A stretch of 64,000 nucleotides of DNA from Ohtaekwangia sp. (lineage in GTDB: Bacteria; Bacteroidota; Bacteroidia; Cytophagales; Cyclobacteriaceae). This document shows, in pieces, positions 10,096-18,802 of this stretch. The position numbers and the translations under genes were made by a program. The notes below the pieces were generated by a model that worked only from the letters and a program-made list of their open reading frames with translations, was not told the origin of the DNA and made no database searches. Within the stretch, counting starts at the first letter, position 1, and the number at the start of each line of letters is the position of its first letter. The stretch covers positions 1-64,000 of the forward strand of contig JAJNPV010000011.1 in assembly GCA_021155195.1 (NCBI GenBank). Direction: 5' to 3'.

Positions 10096-10202
10096 GCGCA
10101 AAGCTCGCAAAGAAAATAGATCAATAATTTCACATCCAATCCTCATCATTCCTAACAAATTAAAACCAAACTACCTAAGCGTTCTTTGCGACTTTGTGTG
10201 CG
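10096..10202. repeat. Intergenic inverted repeat built on cgcaaag words
   Basis: Left arm 10096-10114 contains cgcaaag twice. Right arm 10182-10202 contains the complementary ctttgcg and ctttgtg. The imperfect arms enclose about 67 nt of AT-rich sequence between the amylase gene and glgE. No ORF is visible. Similar cgcaaag-type intergenic runs are familiar in Bacteroidota genomes (from memory), but this family has no name I can give. Confidence 0.5.
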
Positions 10203-10233
10203 ATTTTTTTGTAATTTTTTCGTGAATAAAGTT

Positions 10234-11781
10234 TTATCTAAATACAACCGATGCATACGCTGGTATTATCCAAGCATTGTCCGCTTTCTTAATCTCTCCC
10301 ATCGAAACAAAATCAATCTGTTTAAATTTTTCTAATTCGTTTTCCAGCAGCAACGTAATTTCTACATCTGAAACATTGTGTATGATCAGTTTTTCATCGC
10401 CATCTTTTTTCCTGATAAAACTAACCAACTCCTGAATATTCAGGTTTGTATTTTCAATACTTCCATATGTGAGGGCTTCACTTGCGTTTCTGTAGTGAAT
10501 AAAATTCTTATAGAAATTATATAAAGAGCTTGGATCGTTTTTTTGTTTTACTAAGGGAGTTACGGTTTGGTCGGTGCTGTAAGTTGCCTTTTCCCAGAAC
10601 GTTTGCATCTTATCATTCGTCCCCTCATCCCAAATGAATGGTTCCCTAATAAGTTCATCAGGTTTTACTCCTTTCATTCCAATCTCTTCGCCATAATAAA
10701 TATATGGCGTGCCAGGCAACGTAAGTAAGATACCCGCAGCAACCCTCGCTTTCTCTGTATCACCACCAAGTTCATTTAATATTCTATTCTGATCATGATT
10801 TTTGAGAAACGTGGCATCTATGTAATCACCGGTGCTGGTATGATAAAAATCGTTGATCGATTTATAGGTGCTAATTAAACCGACCGTGTCTCTTCCAGCT
10901 TTTACTACTGAAGTAATGGCATAACCCATATCGAAATTAAAGAGTGCAGGTAATCCTTTAAGGTAAGGTGCAACCTCTTTAGCATTGCTCCACACTTCAC
11001 CTACTAAATAAACATCGGGTTTAATCTTTTGCATTTCCGTCCGAAACCAAATCCAAAAATTATGATTATCAGTTGCTCTTTCTGTTGGGTAAATATGCTT
11101 TGCTGCATCCAACCGAAAGCCATCTACTTTCATATCTGCCAGCCAATACTTTCCTATCTCAACAAATTCATTTTTCACTTTTGGATTGTCAAAATTAAGA
11201 TCGGGCATACCGCCCCAGAAGAAACCATAATAATGTTCTGATAGTGTATCCCCATTTACCGGATGCCATTGGGTAATGTTGTCAGAATCCAGGGAGACGC
11301 TCTTCTTTGAAATTTGTTGTCGAATGGAATCCTTATTGGCCCATACATAATAATCCCGATAAGGACTTTGTTTGCCGCTTGATGCACTTTGAAACCAGGG
11401 ATGACCAGAACCAGTATGATTTAAAATCAAATCAACTAATATTTTTATTCCTCTCTTATGCGCTTCCTCCACTAATTTTCTAAAATCCTCTTCCGTTCCA
11501 TATTCAGGGTCAACTGCTTTGTAATTGGTAACATCATATTTATGATAGGTTGGAGAGGGCATGATTGGCATCAACCAAATTCCACCTACGCCCAGGTCTT
11601 TCAAATAATCCAGACGTGAGGTGAGTCCATTAAAATCCCCAATGCCATCGCCATTGCTATCTGCAAATGAACGCACAAACACTTCATAGTTTACACCATA
11701 GGGCCACTGGGCAACATTCTCTTTGTCCTTTTTGCAGGAAAGAAGAATTAGAATAAATATAAAAAACGTTAGTCTACGCAT
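10234..11781 (-). CDS. Lipoprotein alpha-amylase (GH13)
   Basis: A 515-residue GH13 enzyme with a lipoprotein signal peptide (FFIFILILLSC, lipidated Cys near residue 16), so it is probably anchored in an outer or inner membrane facing the periplasm or surface. Catalytic residues are intact: nucleophile Asp in VDGFRLDAAKH, Glu in YLVGEVWSN, third Asp in FLKNHDQNRI. The opening YEVFVRSFADSNGDGIGD is typical of amylases and oligo-glucosidases that act on starch fragments. Its ATG overlaps the stop of the preceding amylase gene as TAATG, implying translational coupling. Likely role: producing maltose or maltodextrins for the GlgE pathway encoded next door (inference). Whether it prefers starch, maltodextrin or another alpha-glucan cannot be read. 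Confidence 0.9.
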   Translation of the reverse strand: MRRLTFFIFILILLSCKKDKENVAQWPYGVNYEVFVRSFADSNGDGIGDFNGLTSRLDYLKDLGVGGIWLMPIMPSPTYHKYDVTNYKAVDPEYGTEEDFRKLVEEAHKRGIKILVDLILNHTGSGHPWFQSASSGKQSPYRDYYVWANKDSIRQQISKKSVSLDSDNITQWHPVNGDTLSEHYYGFFWGGMPDLNFDNPKVKNEFVEIGKYWLADMKVDGFRLDAAKHIYPTERATDNHNFWIWFRTEMQKIKPDVYLVGEVWSNAKEVAPYLKGLPALFNFDMGYAITSVVKAGRDTVGLISTYKSINDFYHTSTGDYIDATFLKNHDQNRILNELGGDTEKARVAAGILLTLPGTPYIYYGEEIGMKGVKPDELIREPFIWDEGTNDKMQTFWEKATYSTDQTVTPLVKQKNDPSSLYNFYKNFIHYRNASEALTYGSIENTNLNIQELVSFIRKKDGDEKLIIHNVSDVEITLLLENELEKFKQIDFVSMGEIKKADNAWIIPAYASVVFR

Positions 11782-13571
11782 TATTTAATCTTGAAAATGT
11801 AAGCCGTATGAGGAAACATATCTACTTCAAACGAATATGAGCTATCGAGACCTATATCGGTTCCACTTCGCAGCAAATCGCGCCCGATATATGCTTTGCC
11901 TGTCTGCAACCCAAACGCCTCAATTACCTCATCGGAGAGTTTTATTTTAATGCGCGCAGGCTTCTCTTCAAAACTTGAAAGTATAACCAACCGCTCTTCG
12001 CCTGAAACGCGTGCAAATACATGAACCCGATCGGAAATAGTTGACTGTTGTTGGTTAAAGCCTGTGAGGTCAAAATAGTCGCCATCAACAATGGCTCTAT
12101 TGCTTGCTGCAAAGGTGAGAACATCACTATAAAACTGACGCAATTGTTTTTGATCGGGACTTAACCCTCCACCATCAAACTTTCCTCCATTCATCCATTT
12201 CTGATGTTCGGGCACACCCCAGTAATCGTAAATGGTTGTTCGGCCATCATCGCCTCCAAAGCCTTCACTTCCGTCACCCGGCTCACCCACCTCTTGCCCA
12301 AAGTAAATCATCATGGGGCCACGATCAATCATTGCACTGATTACAAGCGCTGGTGCTGCTTTCCAATAGTCCCCTGCGAACGCAGGGGATGCAATTCGTT
12401 GCTCATCATGATTCTCTAAAAAATGAAGCATGTTTTGATTGATTCCCGAAAGGCTCTTTTGAATAACATCAACATCTTTTGGATTTGCTTTCTTATTGAT
12501 CACCAACCGAAGGGTATCATACAACTGAACCTTGTCATATAAAAAATCAAACCGACCCGTATGAAGATAGTTTCTGTATTGATCTGGATTATAGATTTCT
12601 GCAATAAAAATTATTTCCGGATTAACGTCTTTAACTTGCGGGATCGCCCAGTTCCAAAATTCTACGGGCACCATCTCTGCCATATCACATCGAAAACCAT
12701 CTACTTTTTTGTTGGCCCAAAACACAAGAATGTCTTTCATCTTTTCCCAGGTGTCGGGAATGGGATTAAAGTGTGTGGATCTTCCATGTTGAATATCCAC
12801 CCCGTAATTCAACTTCACGGTTTCGAACCAATCGTCTATGGAAGGTGTTGCCGAGAACTGATCGTTGCCTGTTACTTTTGCAGGATTCTCAACAAACTTT
12901 TTGTCTTTAGTAGGAAAAGGATTCGATCCTAACGAATTATAGCGCGCTGGTGGCTGAAACTCCTGACCTGGTAAATAATAAAAATTGTTTGATGCTTTAA
13001 AGGGAACTGTCTTATCATCACCTGCACCCAAATCCTTTACCCCTGCTGGTTTAGCATCACTTGAATAAACACGAGCCACATGATTGGGCACAAAATCAAT
13101 AATCACTTTCATTTCCTGAGCATGGGTGCGATCAATCAGTTGCTCAAATTCCTGCATCCGGTTTTTGATGTCATTCGCCAAATCAGGATTTACATCATAA
13201 TAATCTTTAATCGCGTATGGCGAACCTGCCCTACCCTTCACTACATCGGCATCATCTAATGGAATTCCAAATTCGCTATTATCCGTTAAGGTTGCATGTT
13301 CAAGCACTCCGGTATACCAAACGTGAGTTATTCCCAATTCCTTTATTCCTTTTAGAGCCGTTTCATTAATATCACTAAACTTACCAACTCCATTTTCTTC
13401 CTTGGTACCATATGCTTTGTTAGCAGCATTTTGATTACCAAACAAACGGGTCATCATCTGATAGATAATTATCTTTTTTTCCGGGCCAGCCATGGGAGTT
13501 TCGGGAATTTTTTCCTTGGGCGAGGTACACCCAAGAAATGTGATTAGAGAAAGAAAATACAGTTTTTTCAT
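11781..13571 (-). CDS. Lipoprotein GH13 alpha-amylase family protein
   Basis: A 596-residue GH13 protein with a short lipoprotein signal (LSLITFLGC, Cys near 15). The barrel carries an intact nucleophile in DGFRCDMAEMVP, a Glu in IIFIAEIYNP and the third Asp in FLENHDEQRI. Insertions in the N-terminal third (for example the ALKGIKELGITHVWYTGVLE region and long following loops) set it apart from the neighbouring 515-residue amylase, so the two are not recent duplicates. The start codon ATG at 13571 gives a good signal peptide. It is the first gene of the alpha-glucan cluster. Its stop overlaps the next start (TAATG). Probably an envelope amylase; exact substrate unknown. Confidence 0.87.
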   Translation of the reverse strand: MKKLYFLSLITFLGCTSPKEKIPETPMAGPEKKIIIYQMMTRLFGNQNAANKAYGTKEENGVGKFSDINETALKGIKELGITHVWYTGVLEHATLTDNSEFGIPLDDADVVKGRAGSPYAIKDYYDVNPDLANDIKNRMQEFEQLIDRTHAQEMKVIIDFVPNHVARVYSSDAKPAGVKDLGAGDDKTVPFKASNNFYYLPGQEFQPPARYNSLGSNPFPTKDKKFVENPAKVTGNDQFSATPSIDDWFETVKLNYGVDIQHGRSTHFNPIPDTWEKMKDILVFWANKKVDGFRCDMAEMVPVEFWNWAIPQVKDVNPEIIFIAEIYNPDQYRNYLHTGRFDFLYDKVQLYDTLRLVINKKANPKDVDVIQKSLSGINQNMLHFLENHDEQRIASPAFAGDYWKAAPALVISAMIDRGPMMIYFGQEVGEPGDGSEGFGGDDGRTTIYDYWGVPEHQKWMNGGKFDGGGLSPDQKQLRQFYSDVLTFAASNRAIVDGDYFDLTGFNQQQSTISDRVHVFARVSGEERLVILSSFEEKPARIKIKLSDEVIEAFGLQTGKAYIGRDLLRSGTDIGLDSSYSFEVDMFPHTAYIFKIK

Positions 13572-13672
13572 TCTCTTAAAGGTAATTAATTACCCTACCC
13601 GCGCAAATAGGTTTAGCAAATTGATACCGATAAAAATCGAGTTAAAATAGCAACCGATTGAGATTATAATGC

Positions 13673-14044
13673 CTAACCTTGGGTTGATTTACGGGAAGCA
13701 AAAAAATGGAACCCTAATGCAACAAGACAAATCACTAAGCCCAAACACTCACGAGTCTCTTCAATATAAGGATACTGCATCTTAGCGAGGTCATCAAACA
13801 GGAGTGCCCGGTCAGGTGAATGAAACCATTCCATTGTACCAGGAATTAGAAACATGGCATAGACCAAATACAAACCAGCTGTTATGCCAATCCATAGTTT
13901 GTTATACTTTTTCAAAAATCCCATCACAGAGAGCGCCACCATGTTGAGGTAAATCAAAATCCAGATCAACGGATCAGGATCGTTGATTTGCAAGGCAGCA
14001 AATGAAAGAAACATAAGCGCAAGAATGACATGGATGATTTTCAT
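13673..14044 (-). CDS. TMEM220-like small membrane protein
   Basis: A 123-residue protein with about four hydrophobic helices (residues 5-20, 27-45, 52-70, 100-118) and the motif QINDPDPLIWILIY near the N-terminus. This motif is characteristic of the transmembrane 220 family, whose function is unknown. It follows the nucleoside transporter gene by 12 nt and so is probably the last gene of the etfB-etfA-nuclease-transporter run. No catalytic residues can be assigned. Confidence 0.8.
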   Translation of the reverse strand: MKIIHVILALMFLSFAALQINDPDPLIWILIYLNMVALSVMGFLKKYNKLWIGITAGLYLVYAMFLIPGTMEWFHSPDRALLFDDLAKMQYPYIEETRECLGLVICLVALGFHFFASRKSTQG

Positions 14045-14056
14045 AACATCTTTGAG

Positions 14057-15367
14057 TTAAAAAATTGCTCCAGCAATTGTGGCTGTCATCATAGTTGCCA
14101 GCGAAGCTGCTATCATAGCCTTCAATCCTAACTTTGATAAGTCCCCTTGGCGATTTGGTGCCATGCCTCCAATTCCTCCTATTTGAATGGCTATTGAACT
14201 GAAGTTAGCGAATCCGCAGAGTGCATAGGTTGAAATCCGAATGGATTTTTCACTTAGTACACCTGAAGCTTTTAGGTTGGCTAAATCCAGATAGGCAACA
14301 AACTCATTGATCACCATCTTTTGTCCTAACAAGCTTCCTACATACAACGATTCATCCCAACTCACTCCAATACAAAATGCAAAAACCCGAAAGACCTGCC
14401 CTAAGATATATTGCAACGAAAATCCCTGGTAGGTTCCATTGGTGCTTTGAACAACAAAATCATTTAGGCCGGTATAAGCTCCAACAAAATCAACCAACAC
14501 CCAGTTGATTGCATAGATAACTGCTATGAATGCAAGTAGCATTGCCCCAATGTTTAAAGCTAATTTCAAGCCGTCAGCGGCACCCGTTGCTATGGCATCA
14601 ATCAGGTTAACACCGATCTGACTTTTACTTACTACCAGGTTACGATCGATCTTTTCAGGTTCTGTTTCCGGCATGAAAAGTTTCGCTAACACAATGGCTG
14701 CCGGGGCATTCATAATGGACGCACTCAAAAGATACGTTGCAAATTTCGATTGTTGAACAGGGTCTCCGCCTCCTAAAAAGGAAACATACGCTCCCAACAC
14801 ACTGCCTGCAATAGTAGCCATTCCACCCACCATCAAACAATTCAGTTCTGACTTCGTCATGCGATCAATGAACGGCCTAACCAAAAGTGGTGCTTCTGTT
14901 TGTCCCATAAACACATTGGCTGCGGCCGATAAACTTTCGGCACCGGATAAGCGCATGGTGCGCGCCATAATCCAGGCAAAACCAAAAACAATTTTTTGAA
15001 GAATTCCTAAGTAGTACAATCCTGCTGTGACTGCAGAGAAAAAGATTACAGTAGGCAATGCCTGAAACGCAAAAAGAAAACCGAGATTATGTTTTACACT
15101 TATATCCCCTGCACTATTTTTTGAAAGGTCACCGTATAAAAACTCAGCTCCTTTGGCGGCAAAACTTAAAAAGGTTACAAATTTTTGACTGAGATACGTA
15201 AATACAATCTGAGCAAATTCTACTTTGCCGATTACAAGTCCAATGATAAGCTGGATCGTGATGCCTATGAGAACCAACCGCCAATCAACTGCCCTGCGGT
15301 TGCCAGATAATAAAAAGGCTATGGCGATAATAAAGATGATACCGAGCAGCCCACGCAAATAATCCAT
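14057..15367 (-). CDS. Concentrative nucleoside transporter (NupC/CNT family)
   Basis: A 436-residue inner-membrane protein with many hydrophobic segments. It has the CNT signature around GQKMVINEFVAYLDL and a typical C-terminal stretch CGFANFSSIAIQIGG. CNT proteins import nucleosides driven by a proton or sodium gradient. Length is within the family range. It begins 12 nt after the bifunctional nuclease gene and ends 12 nt before the TMEM220-like gene. Co-expression of a nuclease-domain protein with nucleoside uptake is suggestive, but the nuclease is cytoplasmic, so a shared scavenging role is speculative. Which nucleosides it carries cannot be read. Confidence 0.94.
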   Translation of the reverse strand: MDYLRGLLGIIFIIAIAFLLSGNRRAVDWRLVLIGITIQLIIGLVIGKVEFAQIVFTYLSQKFVTFLSFAAKGAEFLYGDLSKNSAGDISVKHNLGFLFAFQALPTVIFFSAVTAGLYYLGILQKIVFGFAWIMARTMRLSGAESLSAAANVFMGQTEAPLLVRPFIDRMTKSELNCLMVGGMATIAGSVLGAYVSFLGGGDPVQQSKFATYLLSASIMNAPAAIVLAKLFMPETEPEKIDRNLVVSKSQIGVNLIDAIATGAADGLKLALNIGAMLLAFIAVIYAINWVLVDFVGAYTGLNDFVVQSTNGTYQGFSLQYILGQVFRVFAFCIGVSWDESLYVGSLLGQKMVINEFVAYLDLANLKASGVLSEKSIRISTYALCGFANFSSIAIQIGGIGGMAPNRQGDLSKLGLKAMIAASLATMMTATIAGAIF

Positions 15368-15379
15368 GTAGAGTTTCTT

Positions 15380-16003
15380 TTAGTTGCGTTTGCCTAGTTC
15401 ATCGCGGATTTTGGCTGCCCGCTCGTAATCTTCTTTGTCGATGGCGTCTTTAAGAAGATCGTTTAATTTTTCTATTGAATAATTCTTGTAATCCTCACCC
15501 CCACTTGACTTTCGGGTTGATTCTTTCTTCACCTTTGCTTTGGGTTCAGGCTTAATCTCAGCCTTCTCATCTTCCTCTTCTTGATCGGTAAGTACAATCC
15601 CGGCCTCCGCTAAAATTGCTTCGTAGGTATAGATGGCCGCATCAAAGCGAAGTCCAATTGCAATGGCATCGGAAGGACGCGCATCAATTTCGGTTTTCTT
15701 CAATCCATCGGTGCACACAATCTTGGCAAAGAAAACGCCTTCCTTCAAATCAGAAATAATGATTTCATCTACATGAAAATGAAACGAGTTTGAAAAAGAT
15801 TTAAACAAGTCATGCGTCATCGGGCGATTGGGAATAATCTTCTCAATCTCAATAGCGATTGCCTGTGCTTCAAACATGCCGATAATAATGGGGAGCCTGC
15901 GGTTGCCTTCTGTCTCGCCTAACACGAGTGCAAAAGATCCAGTTTGTGATTGACTGGAGGAAAGTCCGAGTATTTCAAGTTTTATCTTCTTCAACGTAGC
16001 CAC
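15380..16003 (-). CDS. Bifunctional nuclease (DUF151) with C-terminal UVR motif
   Basis: A 207-residue cytoplasmic protein. Residues 1-~135 match the bifunctional nuclease / DUF151 family (GSFALVLGETEGNRRLPIII, EIDARPSDAIAIGLRF). A charged Lys/Glu linker (about 140-168) leads to a UVR-type motif (residues 170-205, LLKDAIDKEDYERAAKIRD), a coiled-coil element that in UvrB contacts UvrC and that also occurs in stress adaptors. The BFN plus UVR combination is common in Bacteroidota. The biochemical role is uncertain: some members cleave DNA or RNA in vitro. It lies between etfA (62 nt) and the transporter (12 nt). Confidence 0.9.
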   Translation of the reverse strand: MATLKKIKLEILGLSSSQSQTGSFALVLGETEGNRRLPIIIGMFEAQAIAIEIEKIIPNRPMTHDLFKSFSNSFHFHVDEIIISDLKEGVFFAKIVCTDGLKKTEIDARPSDAIAIGLRFDAAIYTYEAILAEAGIVLTDQEEEDEKAEIKPEPKAKVKKESTRKSSGGEDYKNYSIEKLNDLLKDAIDKEDYERAAKIRDELGKRN

Positions 16004-16065
16004 AGAAAATTGAAATTAAAAAAAAAGTAATTAAACCCAACCATTCTCCAGAGATTGCTTTCGTG

Positions 16066-17022
16066 TTATCCGTTAGTAGCTTTTATGGCAGCCGTTAGTT
16101 TAGGAACTACATCGAATGCATCGCCTACAATTCCATAATCTGCTGCCTTAAAGAAGGGTGCATCAGCGTCTTTATTAATCACTACAATACATTTCGATGA
16201 ATTTACTCCAGCCAGATGCTGTATGGCTCCTGAGATTCCTATGGCTATATACAATTGCGGTGCTACTTTAACACCGGTCTGACCCACGTGCTCATGGTGC
16301 GGTCTCCAGCCCATATCCGACACCGGTTTGCTGCACCCAGTCGCAGCATGCAACGTCTTGGCAAGTTCTTCCAATATTCCCCAGTGCTCAGGACCTTTTA
16401 ACCCACGGCCACCAGATACTACAATCTCCGCTTCAGGTAGCAGTATATCACCCGTAGCTTTTTCTGAAGAGAGAATGGTTGTATTAAAATCAGCATCAGA
16501 AAGTGTTACTGCATAATTTACAACTTCAGCAGTGCCGCCACTCTCTTTTACCTCGGCTGCATTCTTTTTTATAGCGATTACTTTTTTAGCATTCTTTAAT
16601 TCAACTATTGAAAATGCTTTGCCTGTATAGATACTTCGCTTAACCACAAAGCCACTACTAGTATTTGGGAGATCAACAACGTTGGATGCGAAACTTGCTC
16701 CGGCCTTTACAGCAACTTTGGCGGCAACCGGTGTGCCCAATGAAGAGTTTGCCAACACCAGAACATCTGCACTTTCATCTTGCATAGCTTTGGTTAGCAC
16801 AGACGCATAAACCTGTATAATTCCTTTATCCAACTTTGAGTCGGCTGCGTGTAACACTTTTGTTGCTCCGTATTTTCCTAAGGATTGAACTTCTACAGCA
16901 TCGGCAGAGCCAAGTACAATTGCAGTCACTGATCCACCCATTGCCTTTGCATAACAAACTGCTTCAAGCGATGACTTTCTTATTTTCCCCTCGGCTACTT
17001 CTACAAAAACTAATGTTGTCAT
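16066..17022 (-). CDS. etfA: Electron transfer flavoprotein alpha subunit
   Basis: About 318 residues. EtfA and EtfB form the soluble FAD-containing dimer that takes electrons from acyl-CoA and related dehydrogenases. The C-terminal FAD-binding domain is clear: SGGRGLKGPEHWGILEELA, then MGWRPHHEHVGQTGVKVAP and LYIAIGISGAIQHLAG. I chose the ATG at 17022 (MTTLVFVEV) because the conserved first strand begins there. A GTG at 17043 would add seven non-conserved residues. It follows etfB with about 119 nt between them, filled mostly by an inverted-repeat element. Confidence 0.95.
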   Translation of the reverse strand: MTTLVFVEVAEGKIRKSSLEAVCYAKAMGGSVTAIVLGSADAVEVQSLGKYGATKVLHAADSKLDKGIIQVYASVLTKAMQDESADVLVLANSSLGTPVAAKVAVKAGASFASNVVDLPNTSSGFVVKRSIYTGKAFSIVELKNAKKVIAIKKNAAEVKESGGTAEVVNYAVTLSDADFNTTILSSEKATGDILLPEAEIVVSGGRGLKGPEHWGILEELAKTLHAATGCSKPVSDMGWRPHHEHVGQTGVKVAPQLYIAIGISGAIQHLAGVNSSKCIVVINKDADAPFFKAADYGIVGDAFDVVPKLTAAIKATNG

Positions 17023-17040
17023 AATGTTTTTATTTTTTAC

Positions 17041-17135
17041 CACATAGGCACAGAAGAAAACATAGTCTTCTTTCGTCTTGTCTATATGTGTTCATGTTTA
17101 TTAAAATTCTAGTATTCTTATGTGTCTATGTGTTT
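17041..17135. repeat. Intergenic inverted repeat based on cacatag words
   Basis: The etfB-etfA gap starts with cacataggcacag and ends with the roughly complementary tgtgtctatgtgt. Between them are further related words (gtctatatgtg, catag). The element is AT-rich and has no ORF. A one-sided relative (ccacatagaaacatacg) lies at 25791. It is probably the same class of dispersed intergenic element as those at 10096 and 19874. Confidence 0.4.
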
Positions 17136-17141
17136 AAAGTT

Positions 17142-17876
17142 TTACAGCACCTTTGCTTCGTTTTTCAGTTTGGTAACAAGATCAGCAACATTATCAGCCG
17201 AGATCATTTGCACCGCGCCTTTAGGAGCCGGGAGTTCAAACTTTTGAAGTACTGCACTCGCTTCCGTTGCCTTTGGCTCAACTACTTTCAATGGTTTTGT
17301 GCGGGCCGACATAATACCACGCATGTTTGGAATCTTCCATTCAGCAATGGGCTCCTGGCATCCCGCCACAAGCGGCAAAGTAGATTCTACTTCTTCCTTT
17401 CCACCTTCAATCTCACGGGTCATTTTTACTTTGGAGCCGTCAATATCTAATTTCATAACCGGAGAAACAGACGGAAGACCCAGCATTTCTCCTACCATAG
17501 CATGAACCACTCCACTGTTATAATCAATTGACTCTCTACCCATTAAGACCAAATCAAATCCTTTTGCATGCTCTGCGATTTGAGTGGCTACAAAAAATGA
17601 ATCGGTGGGGTCAGCATTAACCCGAATCGCATCATCGGCTCCAATAGCCAGTGCTTTGCGGATGGTTGGTTCTGTTTCGGCAGTGCCTACATTAATGACA
17701 GTTACCGTTGTTCCGGGGGTGGCCTCTTTCAATTCGATAGCCCGAGCTAATGCGTAATCATCGTAAGGGCCAATTATAAATTGAACCCCGGCTGTATCGA
17801 ACTTTGTGCTGTTATCAACAAAATTGATTTTGGAGGTGGTATCGGGTACGTGCGAGATGCAAACTAATATCTTCAT
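17142..17876 (-). CDS. etfB: Electron transfer flavoprotein beta subunit
   Basis: A 244-residue EtfB subunit with the AMP-binding nucleotide fold. The start MKILVCISHVPDTTSKI, the segment GPYDDYALARAIELKE and the ETF beta signature region from about residue 150 (MTREIEGGKEEVESTLPLV) are all typical. Together with etfA it completes the ETF dimer. It is the first gene of the run, and the 104-nt divergent gap to the TPR gene must hold its promoter. No strong TAnnTTTG box was found there. Confidence 0.95.
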   Translation of the reverse strand: MKILVCISHVPDTTSKINFVDNSTKFDTAGVQFIIGPYDDYALARAIELKEATPGTTVTVINVGTAETEPTIRKALAIGADDAIRVNADPTDSFFVATQIAEHAKGFDLVLMGRESIDYNSGVVHAMVGEMLGLPSVSPVMKLDIDGSKVKMTREIEGGKEEVESTLPLVAGCQEPIAEWKIPNMRGIMSARTKPLKVVEPKATEASAVLQKFELPAPKGAVQMISADNVADLVTKLKNEAKVL

Positions 17877-17980
17877 AATCTTAATAAAATGAGAATCAAA
17901 ACTTTACTCAAATCGATCTAAATTTGGCCTCAAGATAAAGGATAAAATCTGAATAGAGCACTTAAAAACGTGAAAATCCG

Positions 17981-18295
17981 ATGAATACAGACCGTATTAA
18001 GATGCTGGAGCAATTCCTTAGGGACGATCCTACCGATCCGTTTAACCTTTATGCCCTTGCGCTTGAATTCAAAACTCAGGATTCAAAAAAAGCACAAGAA
18101 CTATTTAATCAACTATTAGAGCAACATCCAGCCTACCTGCCCACCTATTACATTGCTGGAAATTTCTTTGCGGATCAATCTCACATTGAGAAAGGACTGG
18201 ATATTTTAAGAAAGGGTTTTACTCTGGCACTTGAGCAAAAAGACAAAAGTGCAGCGCGGGAATTGAAGTCGGCTATTGAGAGTTTGGAGGATTAA
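17981..18295 (+). CDS. Small tetratricopeptide-repeat protein
   Basis: A 104-residue cytoplasmic protein with no signal peptide. It reads as about two to three TPR-like helix pairs: LRDDPTDPFNLYALALEFK, AQELFNQLLEQHPAYLPTYY, then a third pair ending in SAIESLED. Small soluble TPR proteins of this type serve as protein-interaction adaptors; no partner can be named. It is divergent from etfB. Its TAA overlaps the stop of the convergent membrane protein gene at the shared TTAA (18292-18295). Confidence 0.82.
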   Translation: MNTDRIKMLEQFLRDDPTDPFNLYALALEFKTQDSKKAQELFNQLLEQHPAYLPTYYIAGNFFADQSHIEKGLDILRKGFTLALEQKDKSAARELKSAIESLED

Positions 18296-18723
18296 TCACG
18301 AAAAAAATATTTCCTATTCTTATTGAAATCCTTCAACGCAAGTGAAAACGGATCCGAACTGAAATCAATATTCAAGAAGCATCTTGGTGGAACCGCTGGA
18401 ATAACTAAAATCTCTTTTTCTTTTGTTTCAACCTTATACAATCCGATAATAGTAAAATTTATTGACCTGATCTCCTCCCATTTAATTAAATCGTCATCAA
18501 TAATTAAACCAGCGTCCTTTATTTCTACATCTTTCATCTTTGGATATAGATATAGCCAAACCAAAAAAGGTGTTATGGACATAAAGATTAGATATATCAC
18601 TCCAGATACAAAATTCGGATCATCCTCTTCGAACAAAAATCCAATTAAGACTACAAGATGTAATAGTGAAATAGCCAGTGGTGCATACCGATAAAATAAT
18701 CCGACAGAGAAACTACTGCTCAT
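18292..18723 (-). CDS. Small membrane protein of unknown function
   Basis: A 143-residue protein. Two hydrophobic helices (about 12-32 and 39-60) are followed by a soluble beta-rich tail (residues 65-143, IKDAGLIIDDDLIKWEEIRS and so on). The tail resembles in outline the PH-like domains of bacterial membrane proteins such as the YcxB type, but I cannot assign a family. It converges with the TPR gene and shares stop-codon bases with it. An opposite-strand frame of similar length was judged a shadow because it lacks any protein-like pattern. Confidence 0.65.
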   Translation of the reverse strand: MSSSFSVGLFYRYAPLAISLLHLVVLIGFLFEEDDPNFVSGVIYLIFMSITPFLVWLYLYPKMKDVEIKDAGLIIDDDLIKWEEIRSINFTIIGLYKVETKEKEILVIPAVPPRCFLNIDFSSDPFSLALKDFNKNRKYFFRD

Positions 18724-18802
18724 TTGTCTTCAAAACTTTTTGGTGTGGCAAAATCCACATAAATGTAGTCGGTGCTTTTTATGAAACTCTTCAGCCTAAA
18801 CT

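Noticed and set aside
17023..17043. Longer GTG start for etfA
   Set aside because: The added seven residues are not family-like. ATG 17022 begins the conserved first strand.
18323..18694. 123-codon plus-strand frame opposite the small membrane protein
   Set aside because: The minus-strand frame has two clean membrane helices and shares its stop with the neighbour. The plus frame has low-complexity Ser/Ile/Lys content.
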